From positions 1-64,000 of the forward strand of contig CASEME010000020.1 in assembly GCA_949289125.1 (NCBI GenBank): 64,000 nucleotides of DNA, given 5' to 3'. The first letter of the stretch is position 1. Every line of letters starts with the position of its first letter. The stretch comes from an uncultured Eubacteriales bacterium (lineage in GTDB: Bacteria; Bacillota; Clostridia; Christensenellales; CAG-314). This document shows positions 26,320 to 36,526 of the stretch, piece after piece. A program made the position numbers and the translations under genes. The notes beneath the pieces are model-generated. The model saw only the letters and a list, made by a program, of their open reading frames with translations. It did no database searches and was not told the origin of the DNA.

Positions 26320-28608
26320 ATGAGCATCGACAAAAGCATAATTAAAGTAGAAAAAAATATTTGCACAGGCTGTTCGGCCTGTGCAAACGTCTGTCCGACA
26401 CAAGCAATCTCAATGGTAGAAAACAGCGAAGGCTTTCTCTATCCTGCTGTAAATGCAGAAAAATGCGTCAACTGTGGCAAATGTTTCAATATCTGCCCTG
26501 CAAAACATTATGAATTTGGCAACACACAGCCCCTTAATTGTTTGGCAATAGCAGGCGATGACAAATTGAGAAAAATTAGCTCGTCTGGCGGTGTGTTTAC
26601 TATGCTTGCCGAAAAAGTAATAGACGATGGCGGCGTTGTATGTGGCGTTGTATTTACACAAGACTACAAAGAAGTATATCACACCATTGTTGACAACAAG
26701 CAGGACCTTTCAGCCATGAGAGGTGCAAAGTATATTGAAAGTCGCACAGGTGACGTTTATAGTAAGATAAAACAATATCTTACAAAAGGAACTAAAGTAT
26801 TGTTTGTCGGTTGTCCTTGCCAAGTAGCAGGATTGTACAGCTATCTGGGCAAAGACTACGAGCAGTTGCTCACTTGTGACCTGCTGTGTCATGGCGTATC
26901 TTCGCACAAAGTGTACAATATTGTATTTGAAAAGCTGTTTGGTTGGCAAAACATTGATTACGTCACTTTCCGTACAAAGGACAGAGGGCACGATTGTACC
27001 AACGGCTATGCAATTTTGAAAAACGGTCAAAAAGTGCCTTTTAATATTTCCAACAATATGTTTGAAGAGGCGTTTCATCGTTCCAAATCTTTGAGACTTT
27101 CCTGCTACAACTGCAAATATGCACAGCAACAGCGTACAGGAGACATAACTTTGGGCGATTGGTGGAACTTTTTCAAACACTATCCCGAAGTGGACAACGA
27201 CCACTTGGGTATAAGCCTTGTGTTGTGCAACAATCAAAAAGGCGTCAAAGCAGTAAAAGCACTCAAAAAAGAATGTAAGTTGTATATGGACACCGATTTT
27301 GAGTTTGCTCGCCAATACAACAGTTTCAAAGGCAACCACTACAGTGTCGACGCACGCAAAAGCTTTTTCAACAGTTTGCTCAACAACAACGGCAAGGACT
27401 CCACTCCTTATGACGTGGGTATTGTAGGTTTTTGGAACGGAGCCAACTATGGTAGCGTGTTGACCTACTTTGCACTCAACACCATTATCAACGAGATGGG
27501 CTTCCGCACAGTAATGCTCAATCAACCTGTGCTCAACAAAAGCAATGTTTACCAAAACCCGCGAACATACAAATTTGTATCGCGCAAATTTAACATAAGC
27601 GACTACTATTATTACAGCGAACTTGACAAGCTCAACAGACTGTGTCACACCTTTGTACTTGGTGCCGATCAGGTGTTTGCAAGAGGTTGTATAATAGGTA
27701 AGGAACAATTTTATCTGTTGGACTTTGCCTACGATGACAAAAAGAAAATTGCTTATGCGTCCTCATTCGGGCACAAGAAGATTTTGTTTAAGCCCAACGA
27801 AAGAGAAATGCTGCGTTACAGATTGTCACGCTTTGACTATCTGTCCGTAAGAGAGTATGACGGCATAGAAAACTGCAAAACATTAGGCGCTACTGCGGTA
27901 TTCAATCTTGATCCTGCATTTGTGTGCGACAAAAAGCACTATGATATGCTTGTACAAGATTCCAAACTCAGTCTGCCCGACAAATATATACTTGCATATA
28001 TACTTGATCCCAACGAATCCATAAGACAAGCGCTGTTGTATGCAGAAGAAAAGTTGGGTTGCACTGTCAAAGTAATACTTGACGCACATGCAGACTTTGA
28101 GACCAACAAACATAAACTCAACCTTGACGATAGAGTGTTGGAGATAGAAGAAATAGAAGACTGGTTCAGCGCATTTGCGCACTCGTCTTTTGTCATTACC
28201 GACTCTTTCCACGGCACTTGCATGTCGATAATCAATCAAAAGAATTTTATATCCATCGCCAACCCCGGACGTGGCACAAGCAGAACAGACACTCTCAAAC
28301 AACTGCTGCACATTGACAGCAAGATAATTGACAACGCTGATGAAATACTGAGCAATCCTACACTGTTTGACGATGTGGACTACAATTCTATCAATGCTAT
28401 TTTGGAAAAACAAAAAGCAATATCCAAAGACTGGTTGTACAATGCGTTGGTATCTCCGCAAAATCACAAAGTACTCGGCACTACCGATGAGGAGCAAGTC
28501 AATTACAAAGAACACTACAACAATATTAAAAAATCAATGTCTTTCAGACTGGGCAGAGCAATAACACTGTTCCCACGCAAAGTGCGTGATGTATTTAAGA
28601 AAAAATAA
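26320..28608 (+). CDS. Ferredoxin / F420-hydrogenase beta-like / polysaccharide pyruvyltransferase fusion
   Basis: The protein is 762 residues. An N-terminal 2[4Fe-4S] ferredoxin (CTGCSACANVCP and CVNCGKCFNICP, residues ~13-62) leads into an FrhB/FdhB-type flavin and iron-sulfur domain (~75-350, with VGCPCQVAGL and CDLLCHGV). The C-terminal half (~370-670) is a polysaccharide pyruvyltransferase domain: GIVGFWNGANYGSVLTYFAL and DSFHGTCMSI. The combination occurs in glycan clusters of anaerobic Bacillota, where it probably reduces or pyruvylates a sugar precursor. It follows the GT8 gene in one operon and ends at a strong terminator. Confidence 0.85.
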   Translation: MSIDKSIIKVEKNICTGCSACANVCPTQAISMVENSEGFLYPAVNAEKCVNCGKCFNICPAKHYEFGNTQPLNCLAIAGDDKLRKISSSGGVFTMLAEKVIDDGGVVCGVVFTQDYKEVYHTIVDNKQDLSAMRGAKYIESRTGDVYSKIKQYLTKGTKVLFVGCPCQVAGLYSYLGKDYEQLLTCDLLCHGVSSHKVYNIVFEKLFGWQNIDYVTFRTKDRGHDCTNGYAILKNGQKVPFNISNNMFEEAFHRSKSLRLSCYNCKYAQQQRTGDITLGDWWNFFKHYPEVDNDHLGISLVLCNNQKGVKAVKALKKECKLYMDTDFEFARQYNSFKGNHYSVDARKSFFNSLLNNNGKDSTPYDVGIVGFWNGANYGSVLTYFALNTIINEMGFRTVMLNQPVLNKSNVYQNPRTYKFVSRKFNISDYYYYSELDKLNRLCHTFVLGADQVFARGCIIGKEQFYLLDFAYDDKKKIAYASSFGHKKILFKPNEREMLRYRLSRFDYLSVREYDGIENCKTLGATAVFNLDPAFVCDKKHYDMLVQDSKLSLPDKYILAYILDPNESIRQALLYAEEKLGCTVKVILDAHADFETNKHKLNLDDRVLEIEEIEDWFSAFAHSSFVITDSFHGTCMSIINQKNFISIANPGRGTSRTDTLKQLLHIDSKIIDNADEILSNPTLFDDVDYNSINAILEKQKAISKDWLYNALVSPQNHKVLGTTDEEQVNYKEHYNNIKKSMSFRLGRAITLFPRKVRDVFKKK

Positions 28609-28611
28609 AGA

Positions 28612-28648
28612 AACAGCGAATCTGTATATAGATTCGCTGTTATTTTTT
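28612..28648. terminator. Bidirectional terminator
   Basis: The stem AACAGCGAATCT/AGATTCGCTGTT with ATTTTTT lies between convergent genes. Confidence 0.9.
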
Positions 28649-28652
28649 GCAA

Positions 28653-29633
28653 CTACTTCTGCTCTTTGCGTTCTGCCATCAATTTATTCAATTTTCTTTT
28701 GGGTACTACTTTGACTATTATACTTTCCAACTCGTCAATCCTTGTTTGCAACTGTTGAATTTGCTTAACATTATTGAGCGCATTTTTTATCATGACATTG
28801 GTATTATATAGTTGCGCGCACAAATTTTGCACACTGTTGGTAAATCTAAAACCGCATATGTTGTCTATGCACTCCATAAGATACACATAATATTGCTCAA
28901 CCATGTGCAACGGGTGCAACCCCCAAATATGATTGCAGTCTGCAAGCACGTTAGATGGCGTAGGGATATAAGATACAGCTCTACCTGACAGCGCTTCTTT
29001 CAAAGCCGCATTGACATGCGCAAGTCGCCTATTGGAACGCTCAACATTGCGAAACTTGGCAAAAGGTACAACTTTATGTTCCTTTACTATTGTTTCATTT
29101 GCAAGCTGTGCCTCAACTACTATTACTTTTATATTGGGATACTGAGCATAAATTTGGTCAAACAAAGTTTTGTATCTATCTACAAGCTCTACCTTTGGTA
29201 TGTCCAGCAAAGAGTAATTACCAACAATTTCTATTGGCTTTTGACGATAAACTCCGTTTATTTGCGAAAACCACTGCATAAACCTCGATGTATTGAGTAT
29301 GTCATATTGCACACCCTCATAGGATACAAGCATGTGGTCGTAGCGCTCAATGGCAAGGTCGACAACAAGCAAATCAATGTCTTTGGCGGCAAAAAATTCC
29401 TGCTTAGTACGCTTAGTCAACTCAAAGAAAAACATCTTTTTGTCATACGCAGGTACTTTGACATTGTCGGGAAACTGCAATTCTTCAAACTCTATCGGAA
29501 AACTTTGGTAGTCCAAAGTAAACAACGATGAGTGTTCGAGATTTGATACAATCTCATAATTGTTCACTTGTGATTGAAACCGAAAAGCATCTCGTGAAAT
29601 ACACGAGCCTAATATAGCTACTTTCAATGACAC
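28653..29633 (-). CDS. DUF6270 (SGNH-like) protein
   Basis: The protein is 326 residues from GTG 29631-29633, chosen because GGAGG stands 8 bases upstream; the in-frame ATG at 29654 lies before that site. It opens with VAILGSCISRDAF, the GSC-S-RD signature of DUF6270, and later has HIWGLHPLHMVEQYY, which may supply the His of an SGNH-type esterase triad. The C-terminal ~50 residues are a predicted coiled coil (VKQIQQLQTRIDELESI) ending in a basic tail. It faces the glycan operon, so a role in acyl or glycan modification is likely but unproven. Confidence 0.7.
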   Translation of the reverse strand: MSLKVAILGSCISRDAFRFQSQVNNYEIVSNLEHSSLFTLDYQSFPIEFEELQFPDNVKVPAYDKKMFFFELTKRTKQEFFAAKDIDLLVVDLAIERYDHMLVSYEGVQYDILNTSRFMQWFSQINGVYRQKPIEIVGNYSLLDIPKVELVDRYKTLFDQIYAQYPNIKVIVVEAQLANETIVKEHKVVPFAKFRNVERSNRRLAHVNAALKEALSGRAVSYIPTPSNVLADCNHIWGLHPLHMVEQYYVYLMECIDNICGFRFTNSVQNLCAQLYNTNVMIKNALNNVKQIQQLQTRIDELESIIVKVVPKRKLNKLMAERKEQK

Positions 29634-29709
29634 TCTGATATCCTCCGTGTTCATTGTAAAGCTTCAAACAGCAACTTGTCAAGCAGAGCTATATTGTAAA
29701 CTCCAATTA

Positions 29710-30126
29710 TTACAAAATCCAACTCGGACGAGTAGGCACAACAGCTGTTGCTGTCACGTCAAGCCACGCCTTGTACCAGCTGTTAAGTTCTGACTTTTGC
29801 TCAGCAGTCAGCGTATCATACCAAAGTTGCCCTCTGTTGATAACTACAAAGCACTCACTTTGTCGTCTGTTGCGCAGTTGTTGTAATTGCAGTTGTTTTG
29901 TATCGTTGGTCTTGTCACGTGCGACTAACACACCATTGACGATGCAATAGTTATATATGCCGTTGTCATCTTTGACCGAATGTCTTTGCGCACCGTGTCT
30001 GTCGGTGTTGTTGGCATCTATCACAATGTCGCTTGCAAGCGGCTGCTCAAACGCTTCACTAAATATCTTCGTTACCACGCCTACATTGTCTGTACGTGCG
30101 TAAATTTTGTTGATATAGTTTTCCAT
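29710..30126 (-). CDS. Phage-tail-type small protein downstream of a tail fibre
   Basis: The protein is 138 residues. The C-terminal half (FVVINRGQLWYDTLT, SWYKAWLDVTATAVVPTRPSWI) matches a motif of short proteins encoded after tail fibres in Bacillota prophages, often compared with tail-fibre assembly factors. The N-terminal ~45 residues are charged, without a signal. It starts 18 bases after the fibre gene (GGGGAG upstream), so the two form an operon. No other tail or head gene is near. Confidence 0.6.
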   Translation of the reverse strand: MENYINKIYARTDNVGVVTKIFSEAFEQPLASDIVIDANNTDRHGAQRHSVKDDNGIYNYCIVNGVLVARDKTNDTKQLQLQQLRNRRQSECFVVINRGQLWYDTLTAEQKSELNSWYKAWLDVTATAVVPTRPSWIL

Positions 30127-30144
30127 ATTTTTGCACTCCCCTTT

Positions 30145-31938
30145 TTACAATTCGGCATCAGCTTCGTATTCTCTCAAAGTACAAGTCGTAGTGTTGCTGT
30201 TGACGCCAAACATAAAGCCGCTATCGGTGTAGTATTCTGTAACTTCCACACTCGTACCCTCTACAATATTGAGTGTGGGTATCTTGTTCATCCTGACAGG
30301 AAATATTACCTGTCCTCTTTGATACCCTCCGCCATAGTTGCATGCACGCCAAGCCGCTCTTTGACGCACAAAGTAACGCTGACATCTCAATGTCTCGGTA
30401 GATACATTGGGTGCAAAATACAGTGTACAATAAGCGCCTTCTTCCAACTTAATCCAGTTGATTGTTACATCAACCGCAGCAGCAACCGTTGCCACAACAG
30501 CCACTGTGTAATAGGTAGTGCCTTTGTAAAGCCTTATCTTGATATTTTTACCTTCTATGTTCAAGGCACTGTTTTCCGCGCTGATATTTTCACTCTTGTA
30601 TGTTGTATCGTCAACAGATACAGACAAGGACAAGTTTTTGCCACTGAGATTGTCGGGTATTCGCTGTACCAATATATAGTCGTCTGCATTGGCTGTTGCA
30701 TTGTGTATGCGTACACCATTTTCCACAACAGACACCGTTGTGTTGTTGGCATTGATAAACCATCTGTCCACCGTGTACTTTGCATACCCTGTGTAAGAGG
30801 TCAACTCACGCTGATTTATTTTGAAATTGCCGTTGAGTAGCATGTTGGGACGATAGATTGTGCCTTTTGGGGCATAGGTGTTGACAATATTGTTGCCATC
30901 ACCGTCTGCCAACGCTTTGCCTGCCGTCAAACTTTGGTATGTGCCTTCCATTGAAGGCATATCTCCCTTGTCGCCTTTGTCTCCCTTATCGCCCTTAGGT
31001 ACTACAAAGTTGAAATTGTTGCCCGCACTTGTGACAAAGGTATAAGTATGATTGCCTTGCTCGTCTGTAGAAGTAAGATTGAGCGCGAAAAGCGTTTCGC
31101 CCGTTGCGCCTTTGGGTGCTACAAAGTAGAAATAGTTGCCAAGGTTGGTAGTTATTTTGTACTTATTGTCACCGTTGGTCAACGTCTCTTGCAAAGTGAC
31201 GTCCGTTATGTATTCACCTGTAAGACCGATATCACCCTTGTCGCCTTTGTCTCCCTTTTCGCCTTGTTTGCCTGCTTTGACAACAAACTGAAACTGTTGT
31301 CCGTCCGACATAGACACTGTGTAGATACTGTTGCCATCGCTGTCTTTGCCTGTCTCCACCATTGATGTGATAGTTGCGCCTTGCGGACCTGTAAGTTGAC
31401 CGCTGTCAAGCTTTTGCTGATAATCTTCCACAAATTGGTCGCACTTCATAGACACTTCTTGCGCGTATTGGCGGGTGTCCTCGTTGTACTGTTTGTCTGC
31501 GCGCATAACTTCCATTGTTGCCAAAGCATTGGCAAAAAAATCCCTACGTGCATTGTTTTGCAAACGAGCGTCTGCACATGGCGCAACAGTGATTGTGCTA
31601 TTGGCGTCTATTGTGCTTTTCCACAAGGTCAGCTCGCTGTCCATTGCACGCACTTCTACCTGCACTTTTATAACGCCACTGTATCGCAAAATGTAGCTTT
31701 CCAACGGGTATACCACGTAAGTGCTATCCTCTTGAGTAACAGGCGCAAGCAAAGGTGTGCTGTAGCAAAAGCCGTTGGGACAGGCAAACTGCAGCATAAA
31801 CTTGTGCCCCGAATACTCAGTGGGTATGGCAATCTGCAATGTGGTAGTAAGATGCTCGCCCTGCGACACTGCTGTATCTTGCGACAAAACAAGCGTTTTG
31901 TCTTGCCTCAGTTCGCCCGTTATTATAAAGTTTTGCAT
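30145..31938 (-). CDS. Phage-like tail fibre / BppU-type protein with collagen-like repeats
   Basis: The protein is 597 residues. Residues ~1-130 resemble the BppU N-terminal domain of phage baseplate fibres. A helical stalk (~130-190) follows, then two Gly-x-y tracts (EKGDKGDKGDIG and KGDKGDKGDKGDM) separated by repeated F-x-V-x-(A/P)-K-G modules (residues ~200-330). The C-terminal third (~360-597) is a beta-rich receptor-binding-like domain. No signal peptide or lipobox. GGAGG lies close before ATG. With only one small tail gene beside it and no capsid, terminase or lysis genes, it is an orphan fibre operon, either a prophage remnant or a domesticated adhesion module. Confidence 0.75.
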   Translation of the reverse strand: MQNFIITGELRQDKTLVLSQDTAVSQGEHLTTTLQIAIPTEYSGHKFMLQFACPNGFCYSTPLLAPVTQEDSTYVVYPLESYILRYSGVIKVQVEVRAMDSELTLWKSTIDANSTITVAPCADARLQNNARRDFFANALATMEVMRADKQYNEDTRQYAQEVSMKCDQFVEDYQQKLDSGQLTGPQGATITSMVETGKDSDGNSIYTVSMSDGQQFQFVVKAGKQGEKGDKGDKGDIGLTGEYITDVTLQETLTNGDNKYKITTNLGNYFYFVAPKGATGETLFALNLTSTDEQGNHTYTFVTSAGNNFNFVVPKGDKGDKGDKGDMPSMEGTYQSLTAGKALADGDGNNIVNTYAPKGTIYRPNMLLNGNFKINQRELTSYTGYAKYTVDRWFINANNTTVSVVENGVRIHNATANADDYILVQRIPDNLSGKNLSLSVSVDDTTYKSENISAENSALNIEGKNIKIRLYKGTTYYTVAVVATVAAAVDVTINWIKLEEGAYCTLYFAPNVSTETLRCQRYFVRQRAAWRACNYGGGYQRGQVIFPVRMNKIPTLNIVEGTSVEVTEYYTDSGFMFGVNSNTTTCTLREYEADAEL

Positions 31939-32092
31939 ATACCTCCTTATTTTGTTTTAGTCAAACATTATCTGCAATATCACTCTAACACACATTGAAA
32001 TACATTTGCAGGTACTGTGCCAAATTAGATAACTTAGCTTGCGCCACACTGTGCACCAAGTCACAAAAAGAAACACATTTTGCAAAATAGTA

Positions 32093-32121
32093 TAGACAAG
32101 CGACAGTACTTTGTGTATAAT
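32093..32121 (+). promoter_or_regulatory. Promoter of the MacB-like exporter gene
   Basis: TAGACA (32093-32098) and TATAAT (32116-32121) have a 17-base spacer, 24 bases before ATG 32146. Confidence 0.65.
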
Positions 32122-32145
32122 GTACAAAACTTTAGGAGAACAACT

Positions 32146-34996
32146 ATGCTCGAAGTAAAAAACTTAACCAAAATATACAATATGCGCTCGGGCGTGCAGG
32201 TACGTGCGCTTGACAACGTTTCTCTTGCCTTTCTCGAAAAAGGTATGGTATTTTGTTGGGCAAGTCGGGCAGTGGCAAATCCACCTTGCTCTACGTGTGC
32301 GGCGGATTGGACGCACCAACACAAGGCGAAATAATAATAAAGGACGCTCGAGCAAAGATTTTTCTGCAGAAGACTTTGACAGCTATCGCAACACTTTTGT
32401 GGGCTTTATCTTTCAGGAATACAATATTCTCAACGAATTTTCTGTAGAAGACAACATTGCTCTTGCGTTGGAACTGCAAGGCAAGCCCAAAGACAAAGCG
32501 CTTATAGACAGTTTGCTCAGCCAAGTACAGTTGCAAAACTTTGCCAAACGCAAGCCCAATACACTTTCGGGCGGACAAAAGCAAAGAGTGGCTATTGCAC
32601 GTGCCTTGGTCAAAAGCCCCGACGTAATAATGGCGGACGAACCGACAGGCGCATTGGACAGCAACACGGGTAAGCAAGTGTTTGACACTCTCAAGGAGCT
32701 TTCCAAAGACAAACTGATAATTGTGGTATCGCACGACAGAGAATTTGCCGAGATGTACGCCGACCGCATAATAGAACTGCAAGACGGCAAAGTAATTAGC
32801 GACGTCACCAAAAACAGCACTCCTGCTACCAAAGCAAGTGCCAACTATAACATAGTAGGCGACGATACACTGCTTATACCAAGCGGCAAATCGCTGACAA
32901 CGGCAGACCTCAAGGCAATCAACGGCTTTTTGTCGCAGTCACAGCAAGATATACTTATTTGTCGCAACAGCAAGGACAATACCAACATCAAAAAACTTAT
33001 CAAAATAAATGACGACAACTCGCAAGACAACTTCGTGCCCATTGCTAACCAGCCTCAACAGCGGCAATACACATCGGAAGAAAGCAAGTTTGTGCGTTCC
33101 AAGCTACCGCTGAGGCACGCACTGTGAATAGGCGCAAGCAACATCAAAGCAAAGCCTGTGCGCTTTACCTTTACCGTGCTACTGTCCATACTGTCCTTTG
33201 TAATGTTTGGTCTGTTTTCCTGCGTGATGTTTTTTGACGCTGTCAAAGTCAACGCATACAGTTTGGCACAGTCCAACGCACAGTATCTTGCTGTTGCCAA
33301 GACATACGAGCAGACGGTTACTAACTATTACCCAGACGAAACATATAGCTCGATATCCAACAAAGCCACCAATCTTACAACTGCGGACATTGACGCACTT
33401 AAGGCAAAGTACAATGTTATTCCTGTATATATGTCCGCCAAACGCAGTTCGTCCATACAGATAAGCAACCTCACGGTAAAAAGCAATCAGACATTTTATA
33501 CAAATTCTGTTTATGGCATAATAGACGGTGACAGTATTCAATATACTATAGACACTGCACCACAGGACAACGAGATAGCCATATCACGCTATCTGTACGA
33601 CTGTATAAAGACAGGTACTTTGTACGATAGCGACAACAGAGTAATAGTTGTTGCAAACAACAGCGTAGATAACATTGTACTTAGCATATTTGGCACCTAT
33701 TACAAAGTAAGCGGAGTGTACGAGCAACAGACCATTGACAGCAAGTACAATGTGGATATGAACACGCAACTTGCATACGAGTGGAACACTGCTCTATCCA
33801 ACGATTTTTACGCATACATAGCAATCAACAGCAATACTTATCAACAGCTAAGCCAACATATAGACGGGCTCAATAAGGACGACGTACAACACACACAACA
33901 GATGGACATATATTTTTCCGACAATATGCCCACCATACAATACAACGGCAATAGCTACGACTTTACGTCCAACCAATTTGTCGTAGCACAAAGTGCTACA
34001 TATTACAACAATGGTCAGAAGGTAAAGGGCGAGATACCGCTCAACAACATCACGTTGCATTACAACACATATATGAACATTGTTTCTGACAAGTTGAACG
34101 CAATTACTGTAAGCCCAGACGACCAAGAGGCAACTAAGCAAAAAGGTGCCGCAACTGATGCACTCAACAGATTTTATCAGCACTATAACATAGACTACGC
34201 TGAGTTTGACAGTGATATCAGTACAATAATGCAGTTTATCAACACTTACGGCAACGGCTTTGCACCCAATGTCACTATCAACAATATCACTTTCAATGTT
34301 GGAGGCTTTACAAACAGTTATGTATCATTGCTCAACAAAAACGACTATGACTCACTAAAAACAAATTCGGTCAATTTGGGTTGCAGCGTTACCGAATACA
34401 GCACAGACTACAACCCGTCCGAAATGTCTTCCACTATTTATCAGGGGGCGTTTATAAACATTGACGGCAAGAGCGGAGAACAGTTGCAAGCATTGCTCAA
34501 AGATACAACAACGCCACACGACCACTCGACATATCAATATTCCAACAGTCTGATTGACCAAATAAGTTTGATAACATACGCTATGGAATTGTTTTCCGGT
34601 GTATTCTTGTACTTGGGCATAGGACTTGCCATACTTGCAATGCTACTGCTATTCAACTTTATATCGTTATCAGTTGCCAACAAAAAGCGTGAAATAGGTA
34701 TACTAAGAGCAGTAGGCGCACGAGGCACAGACGTATTCAGAATATTCTTCTCCGAATCGGCAATTCTTGTTGCCATATGCACAGTCGCATCACTTATTGC
34801 AACTGCGGTACTGTCTGCAACAATCAACGGTACACTTTCGGGCAGAGTAGGTACCAGCCTGTCGCTGTTTGTGTTTAATTGGGTGACAATAGCAATGGTA
34901 GTAGGTATTGCAATACTGACTGCCTTTGTCGCAACATTTTTACCCGTCTACAATGCTTCGCGCAAAAAGCCTGTAGAAACAATACGTTCCAACTGA
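32146..34996 (+). pseudogene. MacB-like ABC exporter (ATPase-permease fusion) with two frameshifts and a stop
   Basis: The gene starts MLEVKNLTKIY at ATG 32146 (AGGAG upstream). It is broken three times. One base is lost in the T-run near 32252, before [10 protein letters not shown] (Walker A). One base is lost near 32340, before [16 protein letters not shown]. An in-frame TGA lies at 33125-33127 between LPLRHAL and IGASNIKAKP. Otherwise the frame holds LSGGQKQRVAIARAL, VIMADEPTGALD, an N-terminal permease helix (~33170-33240), a large extracellular domain and three C-terminal FtsX helices ending VYNASRKKPVETIRSN. Repaired, it would be ~950 residues, exporting peptides or lipids. Several independent lesions make a decayed gene more likely here than for the single-lesion genes. 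Confidence 0.85.
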
Positions 34997-35057
34997 TTAC
35001 AAAACGTATTGTTACAAACTTGTCACGCCAATATAAATCAGATTAAAAGCAAATATA

Positions 35058-35091
35058 AACAGACTGAATAAAATTGTTCAGTCTGTTTTTT
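35058..35091 (+). terminator. Terminator of the MacB-like gene
   Basis: The stem AACAGACTGAA/TTCAGTCTGTT is followed by TTTT. Confidence 0.85.
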
Positions 35092-35206
35092 CTACAATAT
35101 TTAACAGTAACCCCAAATTGCATTTTTTTGCAATGGTATGAAACATAGCATTGCTGTTGCTTTTTTGCGCATTTCAATACAATTATTGCCACAGTACTGA
35201 CTGCTA

Positions 35207-35235
35207 TTGATAATTTGCAATGTTTGTGCTACAAT
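35207..35235 (+). promoter_or_regulatory. Promoter of the lipoprotein at 35255
   Basis: TTGATA (35207-35212) and TACAAT (35230-35235) have a 17-base spacer, just before an AAAGGAGG ribosome site. Confidence 0.65.
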
Positions 35236-35254
35236 TTGAATAAAGGAGGTTGCT

Positions 35255-36310
35255 ATGAAAAAACTACTTGCTATATTTTCAATACTTGTTTGCATTTGTG
35301 TGTCAATGACTTTACTGGTTGCATGCAACAACAATACCCCACCCACAACGGAAAAACAGACTTACACCATTACTGCAACTAATGGCACCAATTACACAAT
35401 ACAAGCCCCTGAACAAGCCAAGGAAGGGGAAACAGTAACACTTACTGTCAAAGCAACAGACGCCATTACCAACATTGAGTCGGTCAAAGCCAACGATACA
35501 TTGTGTACAGTAGGTACTAACAGCAAATATACTTTTGTAATGCCCTCTGCCAACGTCACAGTAACTGTCACAACAGGCTATGTTCAGACAGAAGTACTGA
35601 CGGACGACGTACTTAGCTGGCGAAGCAACACACCGTCGCAAATTGCCAAAGCTCAACAAGGTGATGAGTCTTGGGCAAGGCAGATTGTGTACTTTGATTT
35701 TGCCGAGTATCGAAACGTCAAAAACGGCGGCGAAGTAGTTGTTACTTCACTCAACCCCGACATCATACCGCAAGAGGCACTATCTACACCCTATCTGCAC
35801 ACGGTGGATACAGCCAACGGATTTTGCGACTATGGCTCTTTTGAAATAGCATTGGGCAAAGTATCCACAGGCACTGCCTACATTGCACTGCACGCTGTAA
35901 GCGGCACAACACCGTCAATAGACGCTACTATTATCAAAAAAATTGAAGTGGTCAACTATGGCGAAGTAGAAGTAACTACTTGGGAGGAAACAGTGACCAT
36001 TGACTTGTCCAACATATTTGACGACTACCAAAACATCAATATATCTATATCGGACAGTGACTATCAATACGGCACAACAAGCAATACAGTCAATATTGTT
36101 GCAGACAAAGCAACAGTAGCAGTGCCCATTAAGTATGTGGTCGGACACGCTTACAATGTAACCGTATATATTGAAAATTCGGGAAGCGGCAGCAATATTC
36201 AGTTTTTTGACCTCAACGAAGTAGTAACGGCAAATGCATCCTATGTTGACGGAATGCTCACATTTACACTAATAGGACAAAATATCACACTAACAGTACA
36301 ACCGCTTTAA
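35255..36310 (+). CDS. Secreted lipoprotein with Ig-like/repeat module
   Basis: The protein is 351 residues. The signal peptide ends LLVACNNN (Cys ~24), so it is lipid-anchored. Residues ~35-115 form a beta-sandwich of the InlB/Listeria-Bacteroides or Ig type (YTITATNGTNYTIQAPEQ, KYTFVMPSANVTVTVT), often seen in Gram-positive adhesins. The remaining ~230 residues are beta-rich with no catalytic motif recognised. It has an ideal AAAGGAGG site and its own promoter and terminator. Exposed on the cell surface; ligand unknown. Confidence 0.65.
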   Translation: MKKLLAIFSILVCICVSMTLLVACNNNTPPTTEKQTYTITATNGTNYTIQAPEQAKEGETVTLTVKATDAITNIESVKANDTLCTVGTNSKYTFVMPSANVTVTVTTGYVQTEVLTDDVLSWRSNTPSQIAKAQQGDESWARQIVYFDFAEYRNVKNGGEVVVTSLNPDIIPQEALSTPYLHTVDTANGFCDYGSFEIALGKVSTGTAYIALHAVSGTTPSIDATIIKKIEVVNYGEVEVTTWEETVTIDLSNIFDDYQNINISISDSDYQYGTTSNTVNIVADKATVAVPIKYVVGHAYNVTVYIENSGSGSNIQFFDLNEVVTANASYVDGMLTFTLIGQNITLTVQPL

Positions 36311-36387
36311 TTAGTATATTGACACTGCGTGACTGACAAACACATATTAACTTTGATACTTCAACTACAATACTATATACAACAACA

Positions 36388-36429
36388 CAACGAGTTGAAC
36401 CCAATGCGTCCAACTCGTTGTTGTTTTTT
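36388..36429. terminator. Terminator of the lipoprotein gene
   Basis: The stem CAACGAGTTG/CAACTCGTTG is followed by TTGTTTTTTT. Confidence 0.85.
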
Positions 36430-36526
36430 TGTACCTCAATTTACAAATTATTTATCAGCAAACACCCACATTGTTGCACCAACTTAGCTGTTGATGCACA
36501 CAAGTTGGCAACAATTAGCTATCCGT

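Noticed and set aside
29710-31938. Complete prophage
   Set aside because: Only two tail-type genes; no integrase, terminase, capsid, portal, holin or lysin in the neighbourhood.
12266-33127. Recoding of TAG or TGA as sense codons
   Set aside because: In-frame TAG and TGA occur in a few genes only, while other genes end normally in TAG (2183) and TGA (6155-7900, DpnII). Point mutation or error is simpler.
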